Positions 1 through 9,890 of a DNA stretch of 64,000 nt are shown here, piece by piece. Made by a program: the position numbers and the translations under genes. Within the stretch, counting starts at the first letter, position 1; every line of letters starts with the position of its first letter. The DNA is from an uncultured Pseudomonadales bacterium (GTDB lineage Bacteria; Pseudomonadota; Gammaproteobacteria; Pseudomonadales; CANNCY01), in assembly GCA_947503335.1 (NCBI GenBank), contig CANNCY010000001.1, positions 372,001-436,000 of the forward strand, given 5' to 3'. A model generated the notes under the pieces. The model saw nothing but the letters and a program-made list of their open reading frames with translations. It did not search any database and was not told the origin of the DNA.

Positions 1-3000
1 AGTTGCCGTCGCATCGTCTATTGCAGCGGCGGTTACACCAACAGTGTCGCCGTTAGTTGGGTTCTCTAATACAAAGTCGGCGTCAGCGTCAGCGTCGGTA
101 GGCGCCTCAACGGTTTGTTCATCAACGTCACCCACGTCAATGGTGAACTGACGCATCTCAAATGACCCGTCATCTGAATCAACGCGTACCCAAACATCCA
201 TCGTCGGGCCGGCTTCGGCGTCTATCAGACTAGGGTCGTTGACAGTGACGACGCCGGTATCGGGGTCAATCGCGAAGGGCTGGTTGTCGTCTGCAAGCGG
301 ATTACCGTTTTCGTCTGTGATCGAGAAGGTAAGGGTAGCTGTGGCATCGTCAACTGCAGCCGCAGTAACGCCCACCTCGGTACCAGCTTCTGCATCTTCT
401 GATACAAAATTGGCGGTATCATCAACATCAGTAGGTGCTTCAACATCTTGTTCGTCAACGTCACCTACATCGACGGTAAATTGACGCATCTCTGAGGTGC
501 CATCGTCAGATTCTACCAGTACCCAGATATCCATCGTTGGGCCGGCTTCAGCATCGATTAGATCAGGGTTCGCAACGGTAATAACGCCAGTGACAGGATC
601 GATAGCAAAGGGAGATTCTTCGGCTGCGATTGGGTTACCATCGGCGTCGACAATTGTGTAGGTAAGATTCGCCGTGGCGTCGTCTTCTGCAGAGGCGGTA
701 ATACCAATTTCAGTACCCACAGCAGCGTCTTCAGACACAAAGTCTGCGGTGTCATCGGCGTCGGCATTCTCGCCAAAGCTTACCGAGAACTCGTTAACAT
801 CAAGTACATCAACACTGATCACTTCTGACATCGCCTCTGAGCCATCTTCAGAGGTCGCGACAATTCTAAACTGGTGTTGGGCCTGAGCTTCGCGGTCTAG
901 CTCGCCACTCACAGACACTTCGCCCGTATCGGGGTCGATGGTGAATGGGCCATCGTAGGCATCGGGTGCGCCGCCGCCCGTTTCGACGGTGCCTTCGCTA
1001 ATGAAAACAGGGTCGTCGACCAAAACGGCTTCTTCGCCCGAGGTGTTCTCGCCTTCAATTTCTAGCGTTACTCGCGCACGGGCGGTGTTGCCGTCGGCAT
1101 CGCGAATCGTGTAGGTAAAGCTGGCAGGGCCTGCGTAACCAATCGTAGGCGTAAAGGCGAAATCGCCGTCTTCGTTGATTACGACGGTGCCATGTTGAGC
1201 GTTCTCTACGCTGATGATTTCGACGTTGCCATTAGTGTCACCATCATTTGATAGCACCAGAGTTTCGTCAATTACATGAGTAACAGAGCCGTCTTCGTTT
1301 TGTCCTAATACAAAAGGGTTGTCTTCTAGCGTGATGTCACCCGTCATGGTGATACGGTATGGGCCCATGGTTTGGCCCTGGTAGCTTGAAACTTCGAGAC
1401 GGTATTCGCCTGCAACAAGGCCATCAGTCCAGCTCAAGAATGAATCATAATTGTGCAGCGAGCCATCATCATCAGCTCGCGCATCTGAAGAGTCGTCATT
1501 TCGAGCAATCATGGTGTTGGTTGCTACATCAAAAACCTCGATCCAAATATCAAGCTCTTGCTGACTGCCGCTGCCATCTAGATCGTTGTATACCGCATCG
1601 GTATTGTTGTTGCTATTATCAGCACCTTTTTCTGTCAGGGCGTTGATCAGCAGTGGCCCACCGTTATGGGTGAAGTTATAAGAATCTACACCGGCCGCAT
1701 CACCCAAGATACCGGTGATATACGACTCAGCGTTTTGATCGCCGGTACCCGAGTATGAACCTGCGTCATCATCTTCAGCCGTGATGGTGCCGTCAGACAC
1801 AAAGATGGTTGGCGGGTCTTCGGCCGATACCAGGCTATAGGTGACGTTGCTATTTGTTAAGTCTTCATCAAAGGCTTCGGCTACGACACCTGAAAGGGTG
1901 CCGATTGTCGCATCTTCTGATACTTCGTTAACACTGTCGTCGGCATCAATAGGGGTTGTAACGTCAAATTCATCGACATCGGTTACGGTAATGGTTTGGG
2001 TTTCGCTAACTGACTCGGTGCCGTCGGCAGATTGCGCCAAAATCTTAAAGTTATGTACTGTCGTCGTTTCGGCATCAAGCGCCTGTGCGAGTGTAACTAC
2101 GCCCGTAGCCGGGTCGATATCAAAGGGGCCAAGGTAAGGCTCTAGCCCCTCGGGGCCCTCTGAAACGAGGCTGTAACTAACATCATCGGCGGCATTATCT
2201 AGGTCGATTGCATTGGCGGTGATACCCACTTCGCTACCAATGGTTAGGTCTTCGGCAACGACATTCGCATCGACATTGACATCGCTTACGGCAAGCAGCG
2301 CATCGTTGGTGCCTGTAATCGAGATAGTGCTAGTTTCGATTGACGATAGAGCCCCTTGATCATCGGTCACCTGATATGTAAAGGTGGCTGTAGCCTGGCG
2401 GCCTAGTGGCAACGCATCGAGATCAAAGTTATCGATAGCGTAGCTGCCATCGGCGTTAACGGTAAGTTGTACATCTTGGCTTTGCGCGATGTTGTCTTTG
2501 TCTACGAAAGCCAGACTAACCGTTATGCTCTCGCCCACGTTAGTAGTCTGGCCATTAACACTACTGATAAGAAGTGAAGAATCGACATCGTCAATATCTG
2601 ACGCACCGCTTAGCAGGTTGCTGCTCGCGGCATTTACACTGATACCACTTTCAAGTTCGTCTTCACTAAAGGTGTTGTTACTCTCCGTTAGTACTGGCGC
2701 ATCATTCTTACCAGTGATGGTTAATGCACTTGTTACAGAGTTTGATAGGGCGCCCTCGTCATCTGTAACCTGATAATCAAAGGTCGTTGTTGCAACAGTA
2801 CCTTCTGGCAGTGCATCTAAATCGAAGCCAGCGACGCTATAACTGCCGTCTGCATTTACAGTTAGCTGAATGTCTTGTGATTGATCATTGCCATCAGCAT
2901 CGACGTACGTGAGCGATGTTGTAACTGCTGAGCCCACATCGGCCGACTCGCCATTAACTGTAGCAACAAGAAGTGATGCATCAACATCGTCAATATCGCT

Positions 3001-6000
3001 GGCTTGAGCGAGTAGATTGCTAGCACCGGCATCAATAGTGATGCCTTGCTCTAACTGATCTTCGCTAAAGTTATTATCACTAGCCACCAATATAGGGTTG
3101 TCGTTAGTGCCACTGATCTCAAGCGTTGAAATAGCCGGGTTGGTTAGGGCGCCATCATCGTCGATGGCTTGATACATGAATGTGGCCGTTGCGATTGAGC
3201 CGCTAGGCAACTCGCTTAGATCAAAGCCGTCTATCTGGTAGCTACCATCGGCATTAATCGTTAGTGCTATGACCTGCATCTGTGGCATGCCGTCGGCATC
3301 AGTGAAGGTTAGTGTTGTGGCTAAGGGTTGGCCAACGGCAAATGGCATGCCGTTGATAGTACCCACTTGTAACGTACTGTCTGCATCATCTATATCAGTC
3401 GCCCCAAGTAGCAAATTACTTGTTTCGGCATCGATGTTGATTCCGTTCTGCAGTTGATCTTCTGTAAACAGATTGTCATTGGCAACTAACGCGGGGTTAT
3501 CGTTTGTGCCCGTTATGCAGAAGTTACTAACCTGTAGTTCTGACAGCGCACCGCTGTCGTCCATGGCTTGGTATGAAAAGCTAGTAATAGCGATCGCATC
3601 TTGAGGCAGATCATCTAGGTCAAAACCTGTTACTTCATAGCTACCGTCGGCATTTATGGTTAGCTCGATGTCTTGAACCTGATCAACGCCGTCAGCGTCG
3701 GTATATCGAAGTTGTGTCTCAAATGGTATGCCTACTAAGTCTGCACGGCCATTGATGGTGCCCACAGTCAAAATCGCATTGACGTCGTCAATGTCTGACG
3801 CGCCGTCAAGAAGATTACTTGTTTCAGCATCGACTGAGATGCTTGCCTCTAAAGCATCTTCGTCATAAATGTTGTGTGATGCTACAAGCACAGGATTATC
3901 GTTGGTGCCCGTAATGCTAATGAAGTTTATCTCTTCATTCGATAGAGCACCTTGATCGTCTGCTGCTTGATAGGCGAACGAAGAGGTAGCCACTGCGTCA
4001 ACAGGTAACTGATCTAGATCTAACGCATCAATACTGTAGCTACCGTCGGCGTTAACGGTTAGTGAGGCATCGATTTGTTGCTCGGCGCCATCGGCATCGG
4101 TATAACTTAAAGTAAGGTTTACAGGTGCCCCCACATTCGCAGATTCACCGTTTACAGTGCTGATAGTTAAAGAGCTATCAACGTCATCAATATCGGTAGC
4201 GCCCGACAGTAGAAGGCTTTCATCTGAGGTAACGCTGATGCCTGCCTCTAACGCAGCCTCACTATAGGCATAGTGTTGTACAGTAAGCTCTGGGTTGTCG
4301 TTGGTACCAGTAATAGTTAACGTGCTGGTAACCGAATTAGACTCATAACCCTGATCATCTTTCACGACATAATCAAAGGTGCCAGTTGCTTCGGCTCCTT
4401 CGGGCAGCTTGTCAAAGTCAAAGCTATCGATCGCGTACGAACCATCAGCTGCAACCGTTAGGTTTACGTCTTGAGTTTGCTCAATACCATCGGCATCGGT
4501 ATAGGCGAGTGTCACTACTACGGCGCTACCAACCGAGGTAGCCTCGCCATTGATAGAAGCAACCGTCAAACTTGCATCCACATCATCAATGTCGGTTGCG
4601 CCATCTAACAAATTACTCTGTTCGGCAGACACGCTAATGCCGTCTTCAAGGGCGTTTTCGCCAAAGCCGTTGTTGCTAACAACCAGTTCAGGGTTGTCGT
4701 TAGTACCAGTGATCGTCAGTGTGCTTGTGACCGAATTAGACTCAAAGCCCTGGTCATCTTTAACGACATAATCAAAGGTGCCAGTCGCTTCAACGCCATC
4801 AGGAAGGGCGTCTAAATCAAAGCTCTCAACAGCATACGAACCATCGGCATTTAGCGTTAGGTTTACATCTTGAATTTGGTCAACGCCATCTGCATCGACA
4901 TAGGCGAGTGTGACTGCAATCACGTTACCCACTGACTCTGCGTTTCCATTAACCGAGGCAACAACTAAAGAGCCATCGACATCATCAATATCGGTCGCGC
5001 CAGCAAGCAAATTACTTTCTTCAGCAGATACAGTTATGCCCGTTTCTAACGCATCTTCATCAAAGCCGTTGTTACTTGCAATAAGCTCAGGATTATCGTT
5101 GGTACCAGTAATAGTTAACGTGCTGGTAACCGAATTAGACTCATAACCCTGATCATCTTTCGCGACATAATCAAAGGTGCCAGTTGCTTCGGCTCCTTCG
5201 GGCAGCTTGTCAAAGTCAAAGCTATCGATCGCGTACGAACCATCAGCTGCAACCGTTAGGTTTACGTCTTGAGTTTGCTCAATACCATCGGCATCGGTAT
5301 AGGCGAGTGTCACTACTACGGCGCTACCAACCGAGGTAGCCTCGCCATTGATAGAAGCAACCGTCAAACTTGCATCCACATCATCAATGTCGGATGCGCC
5401 ATCTAACAAATTACTCTGTTCGGCAGACACACTAATGCCGTTTTCAAGGGCATCTTCACCAAAGCCGTTGTTGCTAACAACCAGTTCAGGGTTGTCGTTA
5501 GTACCGGTAATTTCGATAACACTGGTTATAGTATTTGATTCAAGGCCACCGGCATCTTGAATGCTATAGTCGAAGGTACCCGTAGCCACCGTGCCATCGG
5601 GCAGGGCGGCAAGGTCAAAGCTTTCAATCTGGTACGAGCCATCGGCATTGATTGTTACGTTGATATCTTGTGTTTGATCAACACCATCGGCATCAACATA
5701 GCTTAGGGTTACAACTACAGCCTCACCGACAGCATTTGCGTCGCCATTAACTGAAGCAATGGTATGATTGTCGCTAGAGTCTTGGTCGTTGATACCGTCA
5801 AATAGGCTGCTGTTACTAGCGTCAACACTTATGCCTGCTTGAACGTCATCCTGAAGATCAAGGGCGCCCGAAGATTCAAGATCTGGGCGATCGTTTTCGT
5901 CAATTACTTCAATGGTTTGCAGGGGCGAGTCGTTATAGTCTCCATCATCTGAGGTAGCACGAATGACAAAGCTAATGCTATCGCCGACCTCTTCATAATT

Positions 6001-7887
6001 AATGGGGCCTGTGGTTACTACTTGCCCAGTAACAGGGTCAATTTCTAGTGGCCCTTCGAACGGATTACCATCAGCATCAAGTAGCGAATAAGTGACGGTT
6101 TCGGTCTGGTCTGTAAAACTACTTGCTGTAATACCTACGGTTGTGCCGGCAGGGGTGTTTTCAGATACCTGATCAGCACCCACATCAGTGTCAGTAGGTG
6201 TTGTTACAGCAAAGTCGTTTAGGTCGCCGACCTGAATGGTATAGAGGTCGCTAAGGCTGGTAGAGCCGTCGTCTGAGCTCGATTTGATAAAGAAGCTGTG
6301 CTCGGTCGCAACCTCGGCGTCTAGCTGTGAGGGGTCGCCCACAGTTACAACTCCAGTGACAGGGTCAACCACAAAGGGGCCTGAGTAGGGCTCAGAACCA
6401 TCAGGATTAACTAAGCTGTAGGTAATCTGGTCTTCATTATCAGCATCACTTGCTGCACCTGTTACACCCACTTCGGTGCCAACAGCTGCGTTTTCGTTAA
6501 CAAAATCTGGGCGAGCGTCGGCATCACTTGTTGCGGTAATTGAATATTCTTGCTCGTCGTTTACATATACAGATAGCGGGTCGCTAATATTTTTTGAGCC
6601 ATCGGTACTGGTCGCTTGAATTCTAAAACCCAGGGTGTCGATACTTTCAGCGTCGATCTGTTCAGTAGTAGTAACCACGCCACTTTCAGGGTCAATCGTT
6701 AGTGGCCCAGTATAGGGTTGGTCTGAGTCTAAGCCGACTAATTGGTAGGTTACGCTGTTGTCAGTGAGATCAATGTCGACGGCGTTAGCGGTTATGCCTA
6801 CCTCGGTACCCGCCGGCATATTTTCTGCCACTTCGTTTACGGTATTATCGGTGTCGATGGGCGCAGTAACATCGTAGTCGTCGGCGGGCACAACATTTAA
6901 GGTGACATTAGCCGTTGTAACCGAATTGGCCTCGCCCTGTTGATCATCAACCTCATACGCGACACTGATCTCGCCCATAAAGCCATCGTCGGGTATAACC
7001 GTAAAGGTGCCGTCGCCGTTATCAACCACTGTTGCGTTCGGGGCTGCAGTTACTCGTGCGACTAGGTCGTCGCCGTCGACGTCAGAAGCCCCATTTAATA
7101 GCGTTTGTTGATCAAGGGTAATGCTGTATTCAATCTCGCTAAGATCGTTATTGGCGAAAAGGGTGTTGTCGGGAAGTTGTTCAGTAACGGGGGTGTCGTT
7201 AACGGGTAGTACAGTCAACTCTAGCGAGTACCCTTCAGTGGTGTCGATACCGTCGGTAACGTCGAAGCTAAATACAACTTCTCCGTTGTAATCTTGATCT
7301 GGCGTGTAGGTGTAGGTGCCATCACCATTGTCTACTAAATTGCCCGACGACGTAGCTAGGTTAAAGGCTGTTAAGTCGGTCGAGTCTGCATCAAATGCGG
7401 CAGTGAGTAGCAAGTCTTGGGTGATAATGATCGAAATGTCTTCGTCGGTTGATGCCGTTGCTGGGCCAACAATCTCTGGTGCTTGATTGGTTTCTTCATC
7501 TTCGATTTCTTTAACCAGATCGTCTAAGCCGTCGGCTGCGTCTATCGAATCGATATCGATCTGGTTGTACTCATGAACATGCTGATCAAATAGATAGCTA
7601 TCTTCAGACGCGAAGTTGTGTTTTGGCGCAGAGATTAGGCCGTCATCCGCCTCTGGGTTTTCATCTTCCGCCGAGTCTTCGCCCTCTACTACTGGCGCCT
7701 GTGCTATATCAAGGCTCGAATCGATAAAGCTCTCTAATGTGGATTCAGCAGAAAAGCCAATAACAGCCCCTGGAGGAATCTGCATTCCGTGGGTTACATC
7801 TAATCTCTGACCATCAGGGCCAATGATGTATAACACCTGAGAAACATCTAAAAGTTGGGCGGGTTGTTGCGTTACAACGTACTTCAT
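1..7887 (-). CDS. Giant cadherin/VCBS-repeat surface adhesin (3' end outside window)
   Basis: One open frame runs from the ATG at 7887 to the window edge, giving at least 2629 residues with no stop, so the protein is C-terminally incomplete here. Residues 1-135 are a non-repeated acidic head without a classical signal peptide, as is usual for type I secreted LapA/RTX-type adhesins. Two cadherin-like modules follow (about 137-330), then cadherin-type modules marked by AGTEVGITA and IDPxTGxV motifs (about 335-660). About nine VCBS-type modules of 133 residues, each ending in TGTNDNPEL-like text, span 670-1865. A further cadherin stretch leads to a DVUA0089-like domain (about 2030-2180, LDIWIEVFD), and cadherin modules run to the edge. 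Many DxDxD loops suggest calcium binding. Its likely role is cell-surface adhesion or biofilm formation; this is inferred from architecture. The secretion signal and any type I secretion genes would lie left of the window. Confidence 0.88.
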   Translation of the reverse strand, partial: MKYVVTQQPAQLLDVSQVLYIIGPDGQRLDVTHGMQIPPGAVIGFSAESTLESFIDSSLDIAQAPVVEGEDSAEDENPEADDGLISAPKHNFASEDSYLFDQHVHEYNQIDIDSIDAADGLDDLVKEIEDEETNQAPEIVGPATASTDEDISIIITQDLLLTAAFDADSTDLTAFNLATSSGNLVDNGDGTYTYTPDQDYNGEVVFSFDVTDGIDTTEGYSLELTVLPVNDTPVTEQLPDNTLFANNDLSEIEYSITLDQQTLLNGASDVDGDDLVARVTAAPNATVVDNGDGTFTVIPDDGFMGEISVAYEVDDQQGEANSVTTANVTLNVVPADDYDVTAPIDTDNTVNEVAENMPAGTEVGITANAVDIDLTDNSVTYQLVGLDSDQPYTGPLTIDPESGVVTTTEQIDAESIDTLGFRIQATSTDGSKNISDPLSVYVNDEQEYSITATSDADARPDFVNENAAVGTEVGVTGAASDADNEDQITYSLVNPDGSEPYSGPFVVDPVTGVVTVGDPSQLDAEVATEHSFFIKSSSDDGSTSLSDLYTIQVGDLNDFAVTTPTDTDVGADQVSENTPAGTTVGITASSFTDQTETVTYSLLDADGNPFEGPLEIDPVTGQVVTTGPINYEEVGDSISFVIRATSDDGDYNDSPLQTIEVIDENDRPDLESSGALDLQDDVQAGISVDASNSSLFDGINDQDSSDNHTIASVNGDANAVGEAVVVTLSYVDADGVDQTQDINVTINADGSYQIESFDLAALPDGTVATGTFDYSIQDAGGLESNTITSVIEITGTNDNPELVVSNNGFGEDALENGISVSAEQSNLLDGASDIDDVDASLTVASINGEATSVGSAVVVTLAYTDADGIEQTQDVNLTVAADGSYAIDSFDFDKLPEGAEATGTFDYVAKDDQGYESNSVTSTLTITGTNDNPELIASNNGFDEDALETGITVSAEESNLLAGATDIDDVDGSLVVASVNGNAESVGNVIAVTLAYVDADGVDQIQDVNLTLNADGSYAVESFDLDALPDGVEATGTFDYVVKDDQGFESNSVTSTLTITGTNDNPELVVSNNGFGENALEDGISVSAEQSNLLDGATDIDDVDASLTVASINGEATSVGSAVVVTLAYTDADGIEQTQDVNLTVAADGSYAIDSFDFDKLPEGAEATGTFDYVVKDDQGYESNSVTSTLTITGTNDNPELTVQHYAYSEAALEAGISVTSDESLLLSGATDIDDVDSSLTISTVNGESANVGAPVNLTLSYTDADGAEQQIDASLTVNADGSYSIDALDLDQLPVDAVATSSFAYQAADDQGALSNEEINFISITGTNDNPVLVASHNIYDEDALEASISVDAETSNLLDGASDIDDVNAILTVGTINGRADLVGIPFETQLRYTDADGVDQVQDIELTINADGSYEVTGFDLDDLPQDAIAITSFSYQAMDDSGALSELQVSNFCITGTNDNPALVANDNLFTEDQLQNGINIDAETSNLLLGATDIDDADSTLQVGTINGMPFAVGQPLATTLTFTDADGMPQMQVIALTINADGSYQIDGFDLSELPSGSIATATFMYQAIDDDGALTNPAISTLEISGTNDNPILVASDNNFSEDQLEQGITIDAGASNLLAQASDIDDVDASLLVATVNGESADVGSAVTTSLTYVDADGNDQSQDIQLTVNADGSYSVAGFDLDALPEGTVATTTFDYQVTDDEGALSNSVTSALTITGKNDAPVLTESNNTFSEDELESGISVNAASSNLLSGASDIDDVDSSLLISSVNGQTTNVGESITVSLAFVDKDNIAQSQDVQLTVNADGSYAIDNFDLDALPLGRQATATFTYQVTDDQGALSSIETSTISITGTNDALLAVSDVNVDANVVAEDLTIGSEVGITANAIDLDNAADDVSYSLVSEGPEGLEPYLGPFDIDPATGVVTLAQALDAETTTVHNFKILAQSADGTESVSETQTITVTDVDEFDVTTPIDADDSVNEVSEDATIGTLSGVVAEAFDEDLTNSNVTYSLVSAEDPPTIFVSDGTITAEDDDAGSYSGTGDQNAESYITGILGDAAGVDSYNFTHNGGPLLINALTEKGADNSNNNTDAVYNDLDGSGSQQELDIWIEVFDVATNTMIARNDDSSDARADDDGSLHNYDSFLSWTDGLVAGEYRLEVSSYQGQTMGPYRITMTGDITLEDNPFVLGQNEDGSVTHVIDETLVLSNDGDTNGNVEIISVENAQHGTVVINEDGDFAFTPTIGYAGPASFTYTIRDADGNTARARVTLEIEGENTSGEEAVLVDDPVFISEGTVETGGGAPDAYDGPFTIDPDTGEVSVSGELDREAQAQHQFRIVATSEDGSEAMSEVISVDVLDVNEFSVSFGENADADDTADFVSEDAAVGTEIGITASAEDDATANLTYTIVDADGNPIAAEESPFAIDPVTGVITVANPDLIDAEAGPTMDIWVLVESDDGTSEMRQFTVDVGDVDEQDVEAPTDVDDTANFVSEDAEAGTEVGVTAAAVDDATATLTFSITDENGNPLADDNQPFAIDPDTGVVTVNDPSLIDAEAGPTMDVWVRVDSDDGSFEMRQFTIDVGDVDEQTVEAPTDADADADFVLENPTNGDTVGVTAAAIDDATAT
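4303..4705 (-). repeat. Near-identical adhesin module, copy A
   Basis: This stretch matches 5101-5503 base for base apart from about seven substitutions (for example 4364 a versus 5162 g, and 4596 t versus 5394 a). The copies are offset by exactly 798 bp, two module lengths. The module between them (4706-5100) is clearly more diverged. This points to recent gene conversion or duplication inside the repeat array. Confidence 0.9.
5101..5503 (-). repeat. Near-identical adhesin module, copy C
   Basis: This is the partner of 4303-4705, with about seven differences in 403 bp and most of them clustered near the 5431-5458 end. Identity drops sharply on both sides of the block. Confidence 0.9.
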
Positions 7888-8004
7888 GCGACACCATATA
7901 AAACAATTTACACCTCTTTTCAGACTAGCAGACGAATCGCGGCCTTCAGCCGAATGTAAGTGTAGGATTTACAAAGAAACATTGTATTTAGGTAGACATA
8001 ATTG

Positions 8005-8020
8005 CTGTATTTATATACAG
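8005..8020 (+). promoter_or_regulatory. LexA (SOS) box upstream of recX
   Basis: The 16-mer CTGTATTTATATACAG fits the gammaproteobacterial LexA consensus CTGT-N8-ACAG with an AT-rich centre. It lies 46 bp before the recX start. A TAGACA element at 7993-7998 and a TACAGT at 8016-8021 are 17 bp apart and could be the -35 and -10, so the box would overlap the core promoter. The adhesin gene diverges from the same 178-bp gap. Confidence 0.85.
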
Positions 8021-8065
8021 TTATTAGGTTGTTCAATAAACAAAGTACGTTAGACAGGGCGAAAA

Positions 8066-8533
8066 ATGGCATCTGAAAGGGGCAAAGCGACGATCACCGC
8101 TTTGCAAAAGGGCGTTGAGCTGCTTGCTAGGCGAGAGCATTCAACGGCTGAACTTACCGATAAGCTATTGGCAAAAGGCTATGAAGAGTTTGAGGTTTTC
8201 GCTGCAATAGAAAAACTTAGCGAACGCGATTACCTATCTGACCAACGATTTTGCGAGCAATTTGTGGCGATGCGAATACGGCAAGGAAAGGGGCCTTTAA
8301 AAATCAACAATGATTTGCGAGTGAAAGGTGTTGATTCGTCGGTGATTCAGGGTGAGCTGGCTAATTTTGATGTTGAATACTGGCGCCAGTTAGCGCTAGA
8401 AGTTTACGAAAAGAAGTTTGGTCAAGCGATGCCCGACGATGCTAAAGCTACTGCCAAATGGCAACGATTTTTAGCATCGCGCGGTTTCGAATACCAGCAC
8501 TTTCCTAGTCGCGATGATTGGGCCGTGATTTAA
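8066..8533 (+). CDS. recX: Regulatory protein RecX
   Basis: The 155-residue product has the RecX three-helix repeat pattern, including LLARREHSTAELTDKLLAKG near residue 20 and LSERDYLSDQRFCEQFVAMR near 50, followed by RIRQGKGPLKI. RecX proteins bind RecA filaments and limit recombinase and coprotease activity in the cytoplasm. The length is normal for the family. The start at 8066 follows AGGGCGAAAA. No recA lies beside it, which is unusual because recX commonly follows recA directly; here it has its own SOS box. Its stop codon overlaps the stop codon of the convergent trhP. Confidence 0.93.
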   Translation: MASERGKATITALQKGVELLARREHSTAELTDKLLAKGYEEFEVFAAIEKLSERDYLSDQRFCEQFVAMRIRQGKGPLKINNDLRVKGVDSSVIQGELANFDVEYWRQLALEVYEKKFGQAMPDDAKATAKWQRFLASRGFEYQHFPSRDDWAVI

Positions 8534-9846
8534 AGGTAGCGGGTTAGCATCGCAAATTGAACATCATGCTCAGTCAACGATAGCTCGTCGGGTAAGGGTA
8601 TATTCACTACGTGGCCTGATCCTGGGGCAACATCCATAGCTGCACCGTCTTTGTTAGTCATCGATGTTACCTCAAAACTGTGATTACCGCTGGGCGTCAT
8701 CAGTTCAACCGTATCACCGACACCAAATCGGTTTTTGACGTCAATTTCAATCGACCCCGAAGATTGCCCATTAATTTCGCCAACTAGCTGCTGGTTAGCA
8801 TTGGCAGAGTGCCCTACGTCGTAGTTTTGATATTCTTCAGGCACATGGCGACGATAAAACCCTTCGGTATATCCGCGGTTGGCGAGATGGTCTAGTTCAA
8901 CCATTAACCCCTTATCAAAGTCTTTGCCAGCCAACGCATCGTCAATAGCGCGCTTATAGACCTGGGCAGTGCGGGCTACGTAATATGGGCTTTTGGTACG
9001 GCCTTCTATTTTAAGTGAGTCTACGCCTAGCTCGATCAGTTTCTTTACATGCTGCACTGCCCGTAGATCTTTTGAGTTCATGATATAGGTACCATGCTCG
9101 TCTTCGTATGCGGGTATTAGCTCGCCAGGGCGGCTTTTTTCTTGCAGCAGCATAGGTGCTACATCGTCACTTTGATCACTAGGGTCAAATTCGTGAACAG
9201 GAATCAAATCGCCGGTTTCATCTTCTTTGGCATCGACAGCGTTATATTCCCAGCGGCAAGCGTTGGTACACGCGCCTTGGTTTGAATCACGATGGTTGAT
9301 GTAGCCTGATAGTAAACAGCGGCCAGAGTAGGCCATACATAGCGCGCCATGTACAAATACTTCTAGCTCCATCTCTGGGCACAGCTGTTTGATCTCACCA
9401 ATTTCATCTAGCGATAGCTCGCGCGACAAGATCACTCGGCTAATACCTTGCTGTTGCCAAAACTTAACCGTAGCCCAGTTAACAGCATTCGCTTGCACCG
9501 ACAGATGAACTTCTTGGTCAGGCCAGCGTTCTTTAACCAGCATAATTAGGCCGGGGTCTGACATGATTAATGCGTCGGGGCCCATGTCGATAACGGGTTC
9601 AAGATCACGAATATAGCTGCGAACTTTGTTGTTATGGGGCGATATATTACTGGCGAGATAGAACAGCTTATCCATGCTATGTGCTTCGGCAATAGCCTCG
9701 GCCATTACATCCATTTTGTTAAATTCGTTGTTTCGTACACGCAAGCTATAACGGGGTTGACCCGCATAAACGGCGTCAGCGCCATAGGCAAAAGCGTGGC
9801 GCATGCCTTTTCGGCTGCCCGCAGGAGATAGTAATTCGATCGCCAT
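8530..9846 (-). CDS. trhP: tRNA 5-hydroxyuridine modification protein TrhP (U32 peptidase family)
   Basis: TrhP (YegQ) makes 5-hydroxyuridine at the wobble position of tRNAs by a prephenate-dependent, oxygen-independent route, complementary to the O2-dependent TrhO. The 438-residue protein begins MAIELLSPAGS and carries the U32 signature EVFVHGALCMAYSGRCLLS near residue 175, followed by GACTNACRW. These cysteines are the expected Fe-S ligands. I chose the ATG at 9846 because GAGG precedes it by six bases; an upstream in-frame start at 9903 would add 19 residues with no ribosome site. The 5' region carries an FNR-type promoter. Confidence 0.92.
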   Translation of the reverse strand: MAIELLSPAGSRKGMRHAFAYGADAVYAGQPRYSLRVRNNEFNKMDVMAEAIAEAHSMDKLFYLASNISPHNNKVRSYIRDLEPVIDMGPDALIMSDPGLIMLVKERWPDQEVHLSVQANAVNWATVKFWQQQGISRVILSRELSLDEIGEIKQLCPEMELEVFVHGALCMAYSGRCLLSGYINHRDSNQGACTNACRWEYNAVDAKEDETGDLIPVHEFDPSDQSDDVAPMLLQEKSRPGELIPAYEDEHGTYIMNSKDLRAVQHVKKLIELGVDSLKIEGRTKSPYYVARTAQVYKRAIDDALAGKDFDKGLMVELDHLANRGYTEGFYRRHVPEEYQNYDVGHSANANQQLVGEINGQSSGSIEIDVKNRFGVGDTVELMTPSGNHSFEVTSMTNKDGAAMDVAPGSGHVVNIPLPDELSLTEHDVQFAMLTRYL

Positions 9847-9890
9847 ATAAAACCTCGAAGATACGGCTAATAACTTTAAGTATATGAAGT

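Larger units (their letters stand above)
2300..5870 (-). repeat. Tandem array of about nine 399-bp VCBS-type coding repeats
   Basis: Within the giant adhesin gene the module boundary encoding TGTNDNP recurs near 5492, 5092, 4693, 4294, 3895, 3497, 3092, 2697 and 2300. The spacing is therefore about 399 bp, or 133 codons. Each module carries a DADGVDQTQD loop, an NADGSYxIxSFDL strand pair and an ATGTFDYxxKDDQG segment. Most copies have diverged at the DNA level; two have not and are listed separately. Confidence 0.85.

Noticed and set aside
239-5560. Plus-strand open frames of 60-100 codons inside the adhesin region, several resembling each other
   Set aside because: They are antisense shadows of the repeat-rich minus-strand gene. 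Their Ser/Ala/Thr-rich translations repeat with the same 399-bp period and they lack ribosome sites.
2300-5870. Regular repeats that could be mistaken for a CRISPR or satellite array
   Set aside because: The 399-bp period is a multiple of three, the frame stays open and the units encode VCBS-type modules.
7525-7545. DAADGLDDL near residue 116 of the adhesin as a LapG-type cleavage site
   Set aside because: It lies at about the right place but lacks the dialanine-glycine (TAAG/PAAG) pattern, and no lapD/lapG gene is in the window.
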